Positions 9,239-18,096 of a DNA stretch of 64,000 bases are shown one piece after another. Within the stretch, counting starts at the first letter, position 1. Every line of letters starts with the position of its first letter. The notes beneath the pieces are model-generated. The model searched no databases and had not been told where the DNA came from. It saw nothing but the letters and a program-made list of their open reading frames with translations. Origin of the DNA: Candidatus Sulfopaludibacter sp. SbA3 (lineage in GTDB: Bacteria > Acidobacteriota > Terriglobia > Bryobacterales > Bryobacteraceae); the NCBI GenBank assembly GCA_945893365.1, contig CAMDED010000014.1:1-64000 (forward strand), read 5' to 3'. Both the position numbers and the translations under genes were made by a program.

Positions 9239-10717
9239 ATGAGACGAATACAGCGGTTTGACACTTCACTAGAGTACATGCAGATTTCAAATCCTCAAGG
9301 GGCGCCGCCGGCCGGCCTTGCCGACCAACAGCGTGTCTTTGAAATGCAAGATCTTTTCTTCTCAACTACAGACAAAAAAGGGCGAATCAAGACCTCGAAT
9401 GAAGTATTCATCCGGGTGAGCGGGTTTGCGAGCGAGGAACTGAAAGATAAGCCGCATAACATTATTCGGCATCCCGACATGCCGCGCGTTGTTTTTCAAC
9501 TGCTTTGGGACGAGATCGGGGCCGGGCGTCAAGTTCTCGCGTACGTTAAGAACCGCGCGAAGGATGGCCGGTACTACTGGGTTGTAGCTTTCGTCACGCC
9601 CATTGAAGGCGGCTATCTCTCAGTACGGTTCAAACCCTCTTCCGAGTTGTTTCCCGTGGTTCAGGGCTTGTACGGGGAGTTGCGGCAGGTGGAGTCGCGC
9701 GTCGAGGGCGCGCACAGGGGAAAGCCGGCTGCGATTGCGGCGGGCAGGAAGGCGCTTGAGGCAAAGCTGCTCTCGTTCGGTTTTGCCGACTACGGCGCTT
9801 TCATGCACCACGCCTTCGAGCGTGAAATTCGGAGTCGTGAGGCCGCACTCAAGAACCGGGGCGCCGCGCCCCGGATAATGCAAGAACGCGACGGCCGGCC
9901 AGCCGCCGGCGGAGCGGCCGAGAATGAAGCGCGACGGGTTGCCGAGGCGTGCCAGGAAGCGCTCACCGCCCTGGACCTGCTGTTCAATGAACTCGAGATT
10001 TACACCAAGCTCAACGACGCCATCCGGTCGAAATCCGAATTTGTTACGTCGCTCTCGGAATCGATCCGAATGCTGTCGCTGAATGGAGCGGTCGAGGTAG
10101 AGCGGTTAGGCTCAGCGGGATCCGGGCTGGGGAAAGTATTGGAATGGCTGCAACGGTTCTCGAACGACATCAGGCAGGAATGCGAGGGTCTGACAAAGTC
10201 GCTTGTGCAATTGATCGCTGAAATCAAATCGGTGGTTTTCGAACTCAACGCGGCGAAGCTGCAGATTGAGATGACCACGGATTTCGCGCGGGAGACGCTC
10301 CGGGCCGGCGCCAACGCGGGCGATGCCGGTCCGCAGGCGGGCCTAACCGCGGGAGCGATGCAAGCCCTGTATGCCTCGTCGCACGGAACAGTGAAGCGCG
10401 CCCTGGCTGCATTGGCCGCTGTCGAGACAAACCTTCTCCCAGTTGAAAAATCTCAGCGGAGCCTATGGAAATCGACCCGTTCGCTGAACCTGATTTACGT
10501 TCAGGGGAAGATCGAACTGGCCAACGTCGCGAGCGAGCGCCTGGGGATCGTCTTCGACGATGTAAGCCGACGACTGACCGATACGGAGGAAATTCTAGGC
10601 GCCCTGGCGTCCCTTATTCAGGAACTGCAAAAGGAATTGCACAAAGGCGTCGCGCACAGAGAGCCGATTGAGCAAGCGGTGGCAAAGATCGATCCGGGTC
10701 GGCGTAATGGCGTATAG
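9239..10717 (+). CDS. Soluble PAS-domain receptor with MCP-like helical region, copy 2
   Basis: 492 residues, a close paralogue of the gene at 7440. It has the same Aer-type PAS domain ([29 protein letters not shown]) and the same degenerate chemotaxis-type tip ([19 protein letters not shown]). Differences are scattered substitutions plus a different C-terminal end: copy 2 stops at GRRNGV, while copy 1 continues for seven more residues. The frame is open from 9182, but those extra 19 codons read propeller-flank sequence; ATG at 9239 matches copy 1. Both copies keep intact frames, so both may be functional. No che genes are nearby. The 273 bp between this gene and the next contain no gene that I can see. 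Confidence 0.8.
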   Translation: MRRIQRFDTSLEYMQISNPQGAPPAGLADQQRVFEMQDLFFSTTDKKGRIKTSNEVFIRVSGFASEELKDKPHNIIRHPDMPRVVFQLLWDEIGAGRQVLAYVKNRAKDGRYYWVVAFVTPIEGGYLSVRFKPSSELFPVVQGLYGELRQVESRVEGAHRGKPAAIAAGRKALEAKLLSFGFADYGAFMHHAFEREIRSREAALKNRGAAPRIMQERDGRPAAGGAAENEARRVAEACQEALTALDLLFNELEIYTKLNDAIRSKSEFVTSLSESIRMLSLNGAVEVERLGSAGSGLGKVLEWLQRFSNDIRQECEGLTKSLVQLIAEIKSVVFELNAAKLQIEMTTDFARETLRAGANAGDAGPQAGLTAGAMQALYASSHGTVKRALAALAAVETNLLPVEKSQRSLWKSTRSLNLIYVQGKIELANVASERLGIVFDDVSRRLTDTEEILGALASLIQELQKELHKGVAHREPIEQAVAKIDPGRRNGV

Positions 10718-10990
10718 CTACCCCTGCTCAGGCGTGTGCCCAGCGCGGCTATCCGCAAATCGAAATGGTCTAAGCCGGCGCGGTCGGCCCAGGGCAAGAC
10801 CACGGAAGCGCCGGGCCGCCGGCCCCAGCCGCGAGTCCCGTTCAAGCGGTAGGCGTCACCGGATCGATTGAGATGCCGCTACCGCGGAACGCTCGGGTAA
10901 CGCTCGGTAAACGAGAAGGCGACACTCCGAAAAATCAACGCCCCGGAATCCGCCGTTTCGCATCCTCACCCAGGCCGGTTCAAATCATGC

Positions 10991-12253
10991 CTACTGCTTC
11001 GCTCCAATGCAGTACAAGTGTCCCGCGGTGCGAATGAAGATCCGGCTATCCGAGATTGCGGGAGAGCTCAGCGTGTATTCGCCAAAATCGTTTTCAGCGA
11101 GAACCTCGAACTCCGGCCCCGCCTTAATCACCGTGGTCAGACCTTCCTCGTTCGTGACGTAGATTCGTCCGCCGGCGAGCACCGGCGAGGCGCTGTAGAT
11201 CGCCGGCTTGATGCGCTTCGCTCCCCAAACCTCTTCTCCCGTCTTCGCGTCGAGACACCAAACAATGCCGCGGTCGTTGACGATGTAGAAATATTTTCCG
11301 TCGGTCACCGGCGTCGGCACATCCGGTCCGTTGTTCGTCAGCCACGCCTTGTGCGATTCCGTGACGTCTCCCTCACCGCCCGCGCGGAAGGCAATCAACG
11401 GCTTAACTCTCGTCGAGGCGTAGATCATGCCGTCATAGACCACTGGCGAGGCGATGATCCGGTATGCCTGCTGTTTCTCCACGTTGAATCCGCCGCCCCG
11501 CCACAATTCTTTCCCTGTTTCGGGATCGTGGCCCGTCACATAATCCCCGCCTGTGATCACAATCTGCCTCGCGCCCTTATGCTCAAGCAACGCGGGCGTC
11601 GTGTAGGAATCGGGAGATTCATGCACGGCGTCGGTCGGCCGCTCGACCCGCCACTTCGTCTTCCCCGTCTCTTTGTCGATTCTCAAGATGTACGACGGAT
11701 CGTCGGTCTTCATCCCGTGCAGTACCTGGACGAACAAAGCGTCCCCGTCGAGCAGCGGCGAAGAGGCATAGCCCCAGTTGAGACCGAATTTGCCGTAATC
11801 CTTCTGGATGTCGCGCGTCCAGATTTCCTTGCCCCCGAAGTCGAACGCTTTGAAGATCCCGAGCCCCGTCATGACGTAGACGCGCGCTCCGTCAGTCACG
11901 GGCGAAGGCGACGACATGTTTTGCTTGTTGATCTTGAAATTCCCCGGGGCGATCGGCTTCTTCCAAAAAACCGCCCCATCTTTCTTCGCAACGCACCACA
12001 ACTCGAGATTGTCGCCGTCGGCGACATTGAGGAAGATCCGGTCTTCCCAAATGATGGGCGTCGCGCCGCTCCGATTCGGAAGGGGAAGTTTCCAGGCGAT
12101 GTTCTCTTCCGTGGTCCAGGTTAGCGGCAGGTCCTTTTCGCCGCTAATTCCGTTTTGCGCGGGGCCGCGCCACTGCGGCCAGTTTTCGGCGCCGAGCGGC
12201 AGACGGAAAAGCATCGAAAACGAAAGCGCGACTCGAACGAATACAGGAAGCAT
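10991..12253 (-). CDS. Exported PQQ-binding-like beta-propeller (BamB-like) protein
   Basis: 420 residues with an N-terminal signal peptide (MLPVFVRVALSFSMLFRLPLG) followed directly by ENWPQWRGPAQNG, the usual opening of this family in Acidobacteria and Planctomycetes. Repeated blades follow ([67 protein letters not shown]), each with the aromatic/DG turn of outer-membrane-assembly BamB/quinoprotein propellers. Likely periplasmic; no catalytic residue can be named, and enzyme activity is not implied. This is the parent of the two broken fragments at 7161 and 8979. It is divergent from rfaE2 with 48 bp between. Confidence 0.85.
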   Translation of the reverse strand: MLPVFVRVALSFSMLFRLPLGAENWPQWRGPAQNGISGEKDLPLTWTTEENIAWKLPLPNRSGATPIIWEDRIFLNVADGDNLELWCVAKKDGAVFWKKPIAPGNFKINKQNMSSPSPVTDGARVYVMTGLGIFKAFDFGGKEIWTRDIQKDYGKFGLNWGYASSPLLDGDALFVQVLHGMKTDDPSYILRIDKETGKTKWRVERPTDAVHESPDSYTTPALLEHKGARQIVITGGDYVTGHDPETGKELWRGGGFNVEKQQAYRIIASPVVYDGMIYASTRVKPLIAFRAGGEGDVTESHKAWLTNNGPDVPTPVTDGKYFYIVNDRGIVWCLDAKTGEEVWGAKRIKPAIYSASPVLAGGRIYVTNEEGLTTVIKAGPEFEVLAENDFGEYTLSSPAISDSRIFIRTAGHLYCIGAKQ

Positions 12254-12301
12254 AGTCGCAGGATACTACGGCCGGACGGCCGGTTTTGGTAGACTCGAAA
12301 C

Positions 12302-12775
12302 TTGGACAAATTCTTCACGCGCGCCGAGCTGATTGCGAGGCGGGCGGAATGGAGGGCGGCGGGGAAGACCGTCGTTTTCACCAACGGCTGTTACGACCTG
12401 TTGCATCCCGGCCACATCCGGTTGCTCGAGCGCGCGCGCTCGCTCGGCGACATTCTGATACTGGCGCTGAACTCCGACGACAGCGTGCGCCGGGTGAAAG
12501 GGCCGGCGCGCCCACTCATCCCCGAGGCCGGGCGCGCCGAGGTCGCAAGCGCGCTTGCCGCGGTGGACGCCGTCACGCTTTTCGACGAGGACACGCCGCG
12601 GGAGCTCATTGCCTCGGTGCTGCCGGATGTCCTTATAAAAGGAGCGGACTGGGCGCACTTGATAGTGGGCCGCGAGGAGGTGGAAGCGGCCGGCGGGAAG
12701 GTCATGGCGCTCTCGCTTGAACCGGGCTATTCAACGACCGGAATCGTGGAAGAAATCCTGACGCGCCATCCCTGA
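12302..12775 (+). CDS. rfaE2: D-glycero-beta-D-manno-heptose 1-phosphate adenylyltransferase
   Basis: 157 residues, the adenylyltransferase half of HldE as a separate protein. It transfers AMP from ATP to heptose 1-phosphate to give ADP-heptose for lipopolysaccharide core synthesis. The nucleotidyltransferase signature FTNGCYDLLHPGHIRLL (HxGH) lies at residues about 26-42, and KGADW and GYSTTGIVEEIL near the end fit the family. It starts at TTG 12302; a TAGACT hexamer lies six nt upstream and there is no clear ribosome binding site. Only 10 bp separate it from mfd, so the two are probably co-transcribed. Confidence 0.88.
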   Translation: MDKFFTRAELIARRAEWRAAGKTVVFTNGCYDLLHPGHIRLLERARSLGDILILALNSDDSVRRVKGPARPLIPEAGRAEVASALAAVDAVTLFDEDTPRELIASVLPDVLIKGADWAHLIVGREEVEAAGGKVMALSLEPGYSTTGIVEEILTRHP

Positions 12776-12785
12776 CCGCTCCGGC

Positions 12786-15700
12786 ATGCTGCTTCCCGCG
12801 ATACGAGATTTATTTCTTGCCCTCGGCCGGCACAAGGGCTTTGAGGAGCTACTTCACGCGGTCCGAACGCCAACGCCGCCGGTCTCATTCTCGTTATCCG
12901 GCCTGAATCTGACGGCGAAAGCCATCTATTCGGTCCTTTTATGGCGGCTTACGGAACGCCCGCTGGTCATTCTCGCGGACGGCAACCGCGAAGCGGAAAC
13001 GCTATTCGATTCCATCGGCGCATTCTTCGATTTATTGGTTCCCGAGCGCGAGGCGGAAAGGCCTCAGTTGCTACCCGCGCTCGACGTGCTTCCGTCCCAG
13101 TCGCTGTCGCCGCACGCGGAAATCTGCGGACAGCGCGCCATCGGATTGTGCCGCATGGCCGCCACTGGCCGCATCCCCATCACGGTGGCGCCCATCGCGT
13201 CGGCGCTCCTGCGCATTCAGCCGGCCGAGTTCTACAGGCAGCTCGCGCAAACGCTCACGGTTGGCGAAGAGGTCCCGCTCGACGACTTGATCGTCCATTT
13301 GGAGAGCATCGGCTACCGCAAGCGCGAGCCGGTGGAAATGGTGGGCGAATACTCCGTGCGCGGCGGCATTCTGGACGTTTTTTCGCCGGAAGCGCCGCAA
13401 CCGGTGCGCATCGAGTTGTTTGGCGACGAGATCGAGTCGATTCGAAGATTTGAGGTGGAGTCGCAACGGTCGGTGCTCAAGGTGCAATCCTGCACGCTGC
13501 TGCCGCTGACGGAGTGGCCGAACACGCCCGGCCTCGACGCGAAGATTCGCCAGCGGCTTTACGAATTCGATCTCGATGTTTCGATACCCAAAGACCTTGA
13601 GGGCCGCATCGCGGGGTGGGAGTTTCTCGCGCCGCTGGTGACGCCGCGCGAAGGTTCCATCTTCTCCCTGCTTCGCGACCCGATCGTGCTCGAGGACGAG
13701 CCGGATCAGATTAGATCCGCGGTCGAGCGGCTTTGGAAGCGCCTTTCGGAAGGCGCCGAGACCAGTCTCAGCTCGCCCGAGAAGATTTACTTCGGATGGG
13801 AACAATTCGAAGAACAGGTCGCGCCGCTTCAGCGGGTCTGGCTGCGCGAACTGGAAATCGAGGGGGCTCCGAGCGCCATGGCGGCGGCGCGGGCGCACAT
13901 CTCGAGCCGCCCTTCGCTTGCGTTCCGCGGAAATCTTCCGGTGGCGGTGGCGGAGACGCGCACGCTGGTGGAAGCGGGCTCGCGCGTCGTATTTTTCGCG
14001 GAGACGGCAGGCGAGCTGGAGCGGCTTGGCGACATATTTCACGAATACGGCGTCGGCTATCAACTGGGCGCTCAAGGTTCCGGCTCCACTCCGGAATACC
14101 TCGCCGGCCACTACACGGCAGGCGTCGCCGCCAGCGTATTTCTGCTCAAAGGACCGGTCGCGAAGGGCGTCTATCTGGGCGATTCGCGGCTTGCGATATT
14201 CGGATCGGAAGACCTGTTCGACACCTCCGACCTGGTGGCGCGCCCGCCGTCGTCGAAATCGCGCCTCGCGACATTCAGCGCCGATCTGCTCGATTTCAAA
14301 CCGGGGGATTACGTGGTCCACGCCGAACACGGCGTGGGGAAATTTCTCGGTCTTCGCGAACTCGAGCACGGCGGCGCCAAGGGCGATTTCATGCTCATCG
14401 AGTACGCGGGGGAGAGCAAGCTTTATCTGCCGCTCGCGCGGATGGACCTGGTGCAGCGCTTCCGCGGCGCGGGGGAAGCCGCGCCCACGCTCGACCGCAT
14501 GGGCGGCATCACCTGGAGCCGCACCAAGACGCGCGTCAAGGCGAAGATGCGCGATATGGCGGAAGAATTGCTCAAGCTCTATGCGCAGCGGCGGCTCGCC
14601 GAAGGGTTCTCGTTTTCGCCCGGCAGCAACTGGCAGCGTGAGTTCGAAGACGCCTTCGAGTACGACGCGACGAAGGATCAGCTCACCGCCACGGCCGAAA
14701 TCAAACGCGACATGGAAAGTCCTCAGCCCATGGACCGGCTGCTGTGCGGCGACGTCGGTTTCGGGAAGACCGAGGTCGTGATGCGCGCGGCGTTCAAGGC
14801 GCTCGGCGACGGAAAGCAGGTGGCCGTCCTCGCGCCCACGACCGTACTCTGCTTCCAGCATTTCGAAACCTTCAAGCGCCGCTTTCAATCGTTCCCGATT
14901 CGCGTGGACATGCTGAGCCGCTTCCGCTCGCCGAAGGAAATCAAGGACTCGCTTGCGGACATTTCAGACGGCAAGGTCGACATCGCCATCGGCACGCACC
15001 GGCTGCTTTCCGAAGACGTGAAGTTCAAGGATCTCGGCCTCGTCATCGTGGACGAGGAGCAGCGTTTCGGCGTCAAGCACAAGGAGAAGCTGAAGCACTT
15101 CCGGCACAACGTGGACGTGGTCTCGATGTCGGCGACGCCCATCCCGCGCACGCTGCACATGTCTCTGCTGGGGCTGCGGGACATGTCGGTCATCGAGACG
15201 CCGCCGAAGGACCGGCTGGCGATTCAGACGACCGTCGGTCATTTCCACCCGGACCTGATTAAGGCCGCAATCGAGCTCGAGCTCGGGCGCCGCGGACAAG
15301 TCTACTTTCTCCACAACCGCGTGGATTCCATCTGGAGCCGAGCGGCGATGTTGCAGGAACTTGCGCCGCAGGCGCGCATCGGCGTGGGGCACGGACAGAT
15401 GGGCGAGGGAGATCTCGAAAAGGCCATGTTCCGGTTCGTAAAGCACGAGTGCGACATTTTCGTCTGCACAACGATCATCGAAAACGGCCTGGATATCCCG
15501 CTCGCGAACACCATCATCATCGAGAACGCCGAGAAATACGGGCTTTCGGAGTTGTATCAGCTTCGGGGACGCGTGGGGCGTTCCAACCGGCGCGCCTATG
15601 CGTACCTGCTGATTCCGCCGGATACGGAATTGACCGAAATCGCGCGCAAGCGGCTCGCCGCGCTCAAGGAATTCAGCGACCTGGGCGCGGGCTTCAAGAT

Positions 15701-16283
15701 CGCGGCGCTCGACCTGGAGCTGCGCGGCGCCGGCAACCTGCTGGGCGGCGAGCAGCATGGACACATCAACGTGATCGGCTTCGACACCTACGTGCGAATG
15801 CTCGAGGAAACCGTCCGCGAGCTCAAGGGCGAGGAGGTGGCGCCGGAGATTCATTCGACGCTGAATCTGGGACTCGATCTGCGCATTCCTCCGGGGTACA
15901 TCGCCGATGAGAACCAGCGTTTGCGCGCGTATAAGAGGATTGCGGGAGCGGCGGACGACGCTGGGCGCGAGGCAGTGGAGAAAGAACTGGCGGACCGGTA
16001 TGGTCCGGCGCCGGATGCGGTGCGGAATCTGCTTGAATACTCGGCGCTGAAGACGGCGTCGGAGAAGATCGGCGTGGAGACGATCGACCGGCGGCAGCAG
16101 GTTTTGAACGTCAAATTCCACGAGCAAAGCCGCGTGGATCCGGCGAAGCTGATGGAGCTGGTAAAGAAGACGCCCGGCACGCAATTCACGCCGGCCGGAG
16201 TGCTGCGGATTCCGGTGGAAGGTGCGGCGGCGCCGGCGGAGATACTCGGGTTCTTGAAGCGGCAATTGGCGCTGCTGGGGTAG
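12786..16283 (+). CDS. mfd: Transcription-repair coupling factor Mfd
   Basis: 1,165 residues, the usual size. Mfd removes RNA polymerase stalled at DNA lesions and recruits UvrA. The N-terminal UvrB-like module includes SIGYRKREPVEMVGEYSVRG. The RNA-polymerase-interaction domain starts near residue 507 (PGDYVVHAEHGVGKFLGL). The translocase has Walker A GDVGFGKTEV (near 654), DEEQRFG (near 754), SATPIPRTLH and RGRVGRS. The C-terminal regulatory domain includes GYIADENQRLRAYKRIAG. All expected domains are present and nothing is truncated. It follows rfaE2 by 10 bp. Confidence 0.97.
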   Translation: MLLPAIRDLFLALGRHKGFEELLHAVRTPTPPVSFSLSGLNLTAKAIYSVLLWRLTERPLVILADGNREAETLFDSIGAFFDLLVPEREAERPQLLPALDVLPSQSLSPHAEICGQRAIGLCRMAATGRIPITVAPIASALLRIQPAEFYRQLAQTLTVGEEVPLDDLIVHLESIGYRKREPVEMVGEYSVRGGILDVFSPEAPQPVRIELFGDEIESIRRFEVESQRSVLKVQSCTLLPLTEWPNTPGLDAKIRQRLYEFDLDVSIPKDLEGRIAGWEFLAPLVTPREGSIFSLLRDPIVLEDEPDQIRSAVERLWKRLSEGAETSLSSPEKIYFGWEQFEEQVAPLQRVWLRELEIEGAPSAMAAARAHISSRPSLAFRGNLPVAVAETRTLVEAGSRVVFFAETAGELERLGDIFHEYGVGYQLGAQGSGSTPEYLAGHYTAGVAASVFLLKGPVAKGVYLGDSRLAIFGSEDLFDTSDLVARPPSSKSRLATFSADLLDFKPGDYVVHAEHGVGKFLGLRELEHGGAKGDFMLIEYAGESKLYLPLARMDLVQRFRGAGEAAPTLDRMGGITWSRTKTRVKAKMRDMAEELLKLYAQRRLAEGFSFSPGSNWQREFEDAFEYDATKDQLTATAEIKRDMESPQPMDRLLCGDVGFGKTEVVMRAAFKALGDGKQVAVLAPTTVLCFQHFETFKRRFQSFPIRVDMLSRFRSPKEIKDSLADISDGKVDIAIGTHRLLSEDVKFKDLGLVIVDEEQRFGVKHKEKLKHFRHNVDVVSMSATPIPRTLHMSLLGLRDMSVIETPPKDRLAIQTTVGHFHPDLIKAAIELELGRRGQVYFLHNRVDSIWSRAAMLQELAPQARIGVGHGQMGEGDLEKAMFRFVKHECDIFVCTTIIENGLDIPLANTIIIENAEKYGLSELYQLRGRVGRSNRRAYAYLLIPPDTELTEIARKRLAALKEFSDLGAGFKIAALDLELRGAGNLLGGEQHGHINVIGFDTYVRMLEETVRELKGEEVAPEIHSTLNLGLDLRIPPGYIADENQRLRAYKRIAGAADDAGREAVEKELADRYGPAPDAVRNLLEYSALKTASEKIGVETIDRRQQVLNVKFHEQSRVDPAKLMELVKKTPGTQFTPAGVLRIPVEGAAAPAEILGFLKRQLALLG

Positions 16284-16316
16284 GAGAATGCCGGCGCAGT
16301 CGGCGCTCACGGATGG

Positions 16317-16329
16317 TATAACAGTTATA
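16317..16329. promoter_or_regulatory. Palindrome in the brnT promoter (possible autoregulatory operator)
   Basis: TATAAC-A-GTTATA, a perfect 6-bp inverted repeat around one base, 7 bp before the toxin ATG. The left arm is itself a plausible -10 box. BrnTA-type modules are known to be autorepressed through the antitoxin, so this position suits an operator. Inference only. Confidence 0.4.
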
Positions 16330-16336
16330 TAGCAGG

Positions 16337-16609
16337 ATGCGCTTCGAGTCTGATCGGGAGAAGAGCCGGGAAGTCAAACGAAGACACGGCGTCAGCTTTA
16401 GAGAGGCGCAGGAAATCTTAGACCAGGTTTTCCCGGTTGACCAAAAGAATGACGATCCGGAACAGTTTCGTGCAATCGGATGGCGCCGCGGGAGCCTTTG
16501 TTCCGTCATCTTCGAGATCGGACATGACTACGAAGGCGAATGCTACCATCTGGTCACAGCCCGGAAAGCGACAAGGCAGGAAGAGCAAAGCTATGCCGAA
16601 AACGTCTAG
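16337..16609 (+). CDS. brnT: BrnT-family ribonuclease toxin
   Basis: 90 residues matching the BrnT pattern: start MRFESDREKSREVKRRHGVSF, middle FRAIGWRRGSLCSVIFE, end HLVTARKATRQEEQSYAEN. BrnT proteins are small RelE-like ribonucleases of type II toxin-antitoxin systems. The gene appears intact. It overlaps the antitoxin start by 17 bases (16593-16609), the usual toxin-first arrangement. Oddly, the antitoxin is frameshifted here. A weak AGCAGG precedes the ATG immediately, and the leader is very short. Confidence 0.85.
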   Translation: MRFESDREKSREVKRRHGVSFREAQEILDQVFPVDQKNDDPEQFRAIGWRRGSLCSVIFEIGHDYEGECYHLVTARKATRQEEQSYAENV

Positions 16610-16869
16610 GACAATACGCACCGCCGATGAGATTGCAGCGATGGCATCGCGCGGCGAAGATGTTTCCGCCTACTTCACCAACAAGTTCACCGTGGTCCGG
16701 CCGGTTCGCCGGGTCAACGGTGGACCTGACCGAGGGCATGTTGCGTGAGCTCGATCACCGGGCGGCACGCCTCAATGTCAGCAGGCAGGCGGTAATCAAG
16801 ACAATGCTCAGGCAGGTGCTGGACGAAGGGCGCGGCCGCCGGGCAACTTCGAAGAAGAAGGCCGACTGA
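16593..16869 (+). pseudogene. BrnA/CopG-like ribbon-helix-helix antitoxin, frameshifted
   Basis: ATG at 16593, inside the end of the toxin, opens MPKTSRTIRTADEIAAMASR and runs through VVRPVRRVN, then drifts into GGPDRGHVA and stops at 16748. One frame over, from 16720, the expected continuation appears: VDLTEGMLRELDHRAARLNV, then SRQAVIKTMLRQVLDE, a ribbon-helix-helix DNA-binding domain, ending at 16869. Removing one G from the GG at 16719-16720 restores a single frame of about 92 residues. This is either a real inactivating insertion or a base-calling error. The DNA-binding half could only be made if an internal start or a frameshift were used. Confidence 0.75.
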
Positions 16870-17047
16870 TAGTCCGCGGGGCTTTCGCCGCAAGGGTGGG
16901 CCGGCTGCCACCCTGTAACACAGCTTCTCGCGTTTGATGTGTCCCCGAATCATCCATGATCCGAACCGCTCCCGTAAGTACTTTGTTTGCAGCGTTCACT
17001 CCTCAGTTTGCGCTCATGGATAAGCGGGAAGGCCGTGCCGCCGCACG

Positions 17048-17076
17048 TTCTCACCGAGGAATCGCCACGGTATAAT
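17048..17076 (+). promoter_or_regulatory. Strong sigma-70 type promoter directly abutting a TTG start
   Basis: TTCTCA (17048-17053), 17-bp spacer, TATAAT (17071-17076). The expected transcription start 6-8 nt later coincides with the TTG start codon at 17082, so the mRNA would be leaderless or nearly so. Confidence 0.55.
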
Positions 17077-17081
17077 TCCCT

Positions 17082-18083
17082 TTGAAACCGAAAATCCTGA
17101 CCACCACAGTGGGGTCTTATCCCGTCCCCGATTGGCTCACCGCGCTTCCAAGCGATCAAGCCCGCACGGACGCAACTCGCGTCGTTTTCGATATCCAGCG
17201 CCAGGCCGGCATCGATCTTCCCACAGACGGCGAGCTCTACCGCTTCGACGTCAGCCACCCGGATACCAACGGCATGATCGACTACTTCGTCGCTCCCATG
17301 TCCGGCATCCGCACCGAGCTCGGACGCAGCGATTGGGAGGCCTTCGGACGCAAATCCACAATGGGCTTTCGCCGGAAACCCGCGGGCGTCGTTACAGGGC
17401 CGATCGGTGAAGGCGGCCTCAACCTGATCGCCGATTGCGAAACCGCGGCGTCGGTTGCGGGCGGCGATTTCAAGTTCACCGTCACGAGCCCCTACATGCT
17501 GGCGCGAACCTTGCTCGACAACCACTATGGCGATTTCGAGGCCCTGCTCATGGCGGTTGCCGGCGTGCTCGCGGATCAGGTCGCGAATCTACCCTGCGCC
17601 TGCCTACAGGTTGACGAGGCGAACATCACGGGCAACCCCGGGGACGGCGCGATAGCCGCACGCGCCATCAACCTTCTGGTCGACCGCGTCAAGACCGCGC
17701 GCGCCGTGCACCTCTGCTTCGGCAACTATGGCGGCCAGACGATTCAGAAAGGCGATTGGCAGTCGCTGGTGGATTTCCTCAACGCCCTGCACGTGGACCA
17801 TCTCGTTCTCGAACTCGCTCACCGCCCGCCGGGCGATCTGGAGGCGCTCAAGGATGTGGACCGGAAGATCAGGATCGGGATCGGCGTTGTCGACGTGAAG
17901 GTGAATCACATCGAGACGCCGGATGAAATCGCCCGCCGCATGGAAGCCGCCGAAAGGGCGCTCGGTTCGGATCGCCTGGGCTGGGTCCATCCCGATTGCG
18001 GGTTCTGGATGGTGAAGCGCTCCGTAGCGGACCGCAAGATGGAAGCGCTCGTCAAAGGGCGCAACCTTTATCTGGGTGTTTGA
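17082..18083 (+). CDS. Standalone MetE C-terminal-type methyltransferase (core-MetE-like)
   Basis: 333 residues, about half the length of canonical cobalamin-independent methionine synthase, and covering only its catalytic barrel. It opens TTTVGSYPVPDWL (the 'T..GSyP' start of the domain). The zinc ligands of MetE have counterparts: His and Cys in VHLCFGNYGG, Glu in HLVLELA, and Cys in WVHPDCGFW. Standalone enzymes of this kind can transfer methyl groups to homocysteine from a donor other than polyglutamyl folate, but some homologues act on other thiols, so methionine synthesis is not certain. TTG start at 17082, with a TATAAT box five nt before it and no ribosome binding site. The next gene begins 13 bp after its stop. 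Confidence 0.75.
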   Translation: MKPKILTTTVGSYPVPDWLTALPSDQARTDATRVVFDIQRQAGIDLPTDGELYRFDVSHPDTNGMIDYFVAPMSGIRTELGRSDWEAFGRKSTMGFRRKPAGVVTGPIGEGGLNLIADCETAASVAGGDFKFTVTSPYMLARTLLDNHYGDFEALLMAVAGVLADQVANLPCACLQVDEANITGNPGDGAIAARAINLLVDRVKTARAVHLCFGNYGGQTIQKGDWQSLVDFLNALHVDHLVLELAHRPPGDLEALKDVDRKIRIGIGVVDVKVNHIETPDEIARRMEAAERALGSDRLGWVHPDCGFWMVKRSVADRKMEALVKGRNLYLGV

Positions 18084-18096
18084 TCGGGGTGACGCG

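Larger units (their letters stand above)
7161..10717. repeat. Tandem duplication, period 1,799 bp (propeller fragment + PAS gene)
   Basis: Unit 1 covers about 7161-8939 and unit 2 about 8979-10717. Equivalent positions, such as the ATGs at 7479 and 9278, are 1,799 bp apart. Each unit holds a decayed propeller fragment on the minus strand followed by a PAS/MCP-like gene on the plus strand. The two propeller fragments share changes absent from the intact gene (for example GTCCGGATTTCC against GTCCAGATTTCC), so the fragment decayed before the unit was duplicated. A 24-bp sequence from the 3' end of the PAS gene (8880-8903, again 10679-10702) is repeated at 8953-8976, directly at the junction. 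Confidence 0.9.
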
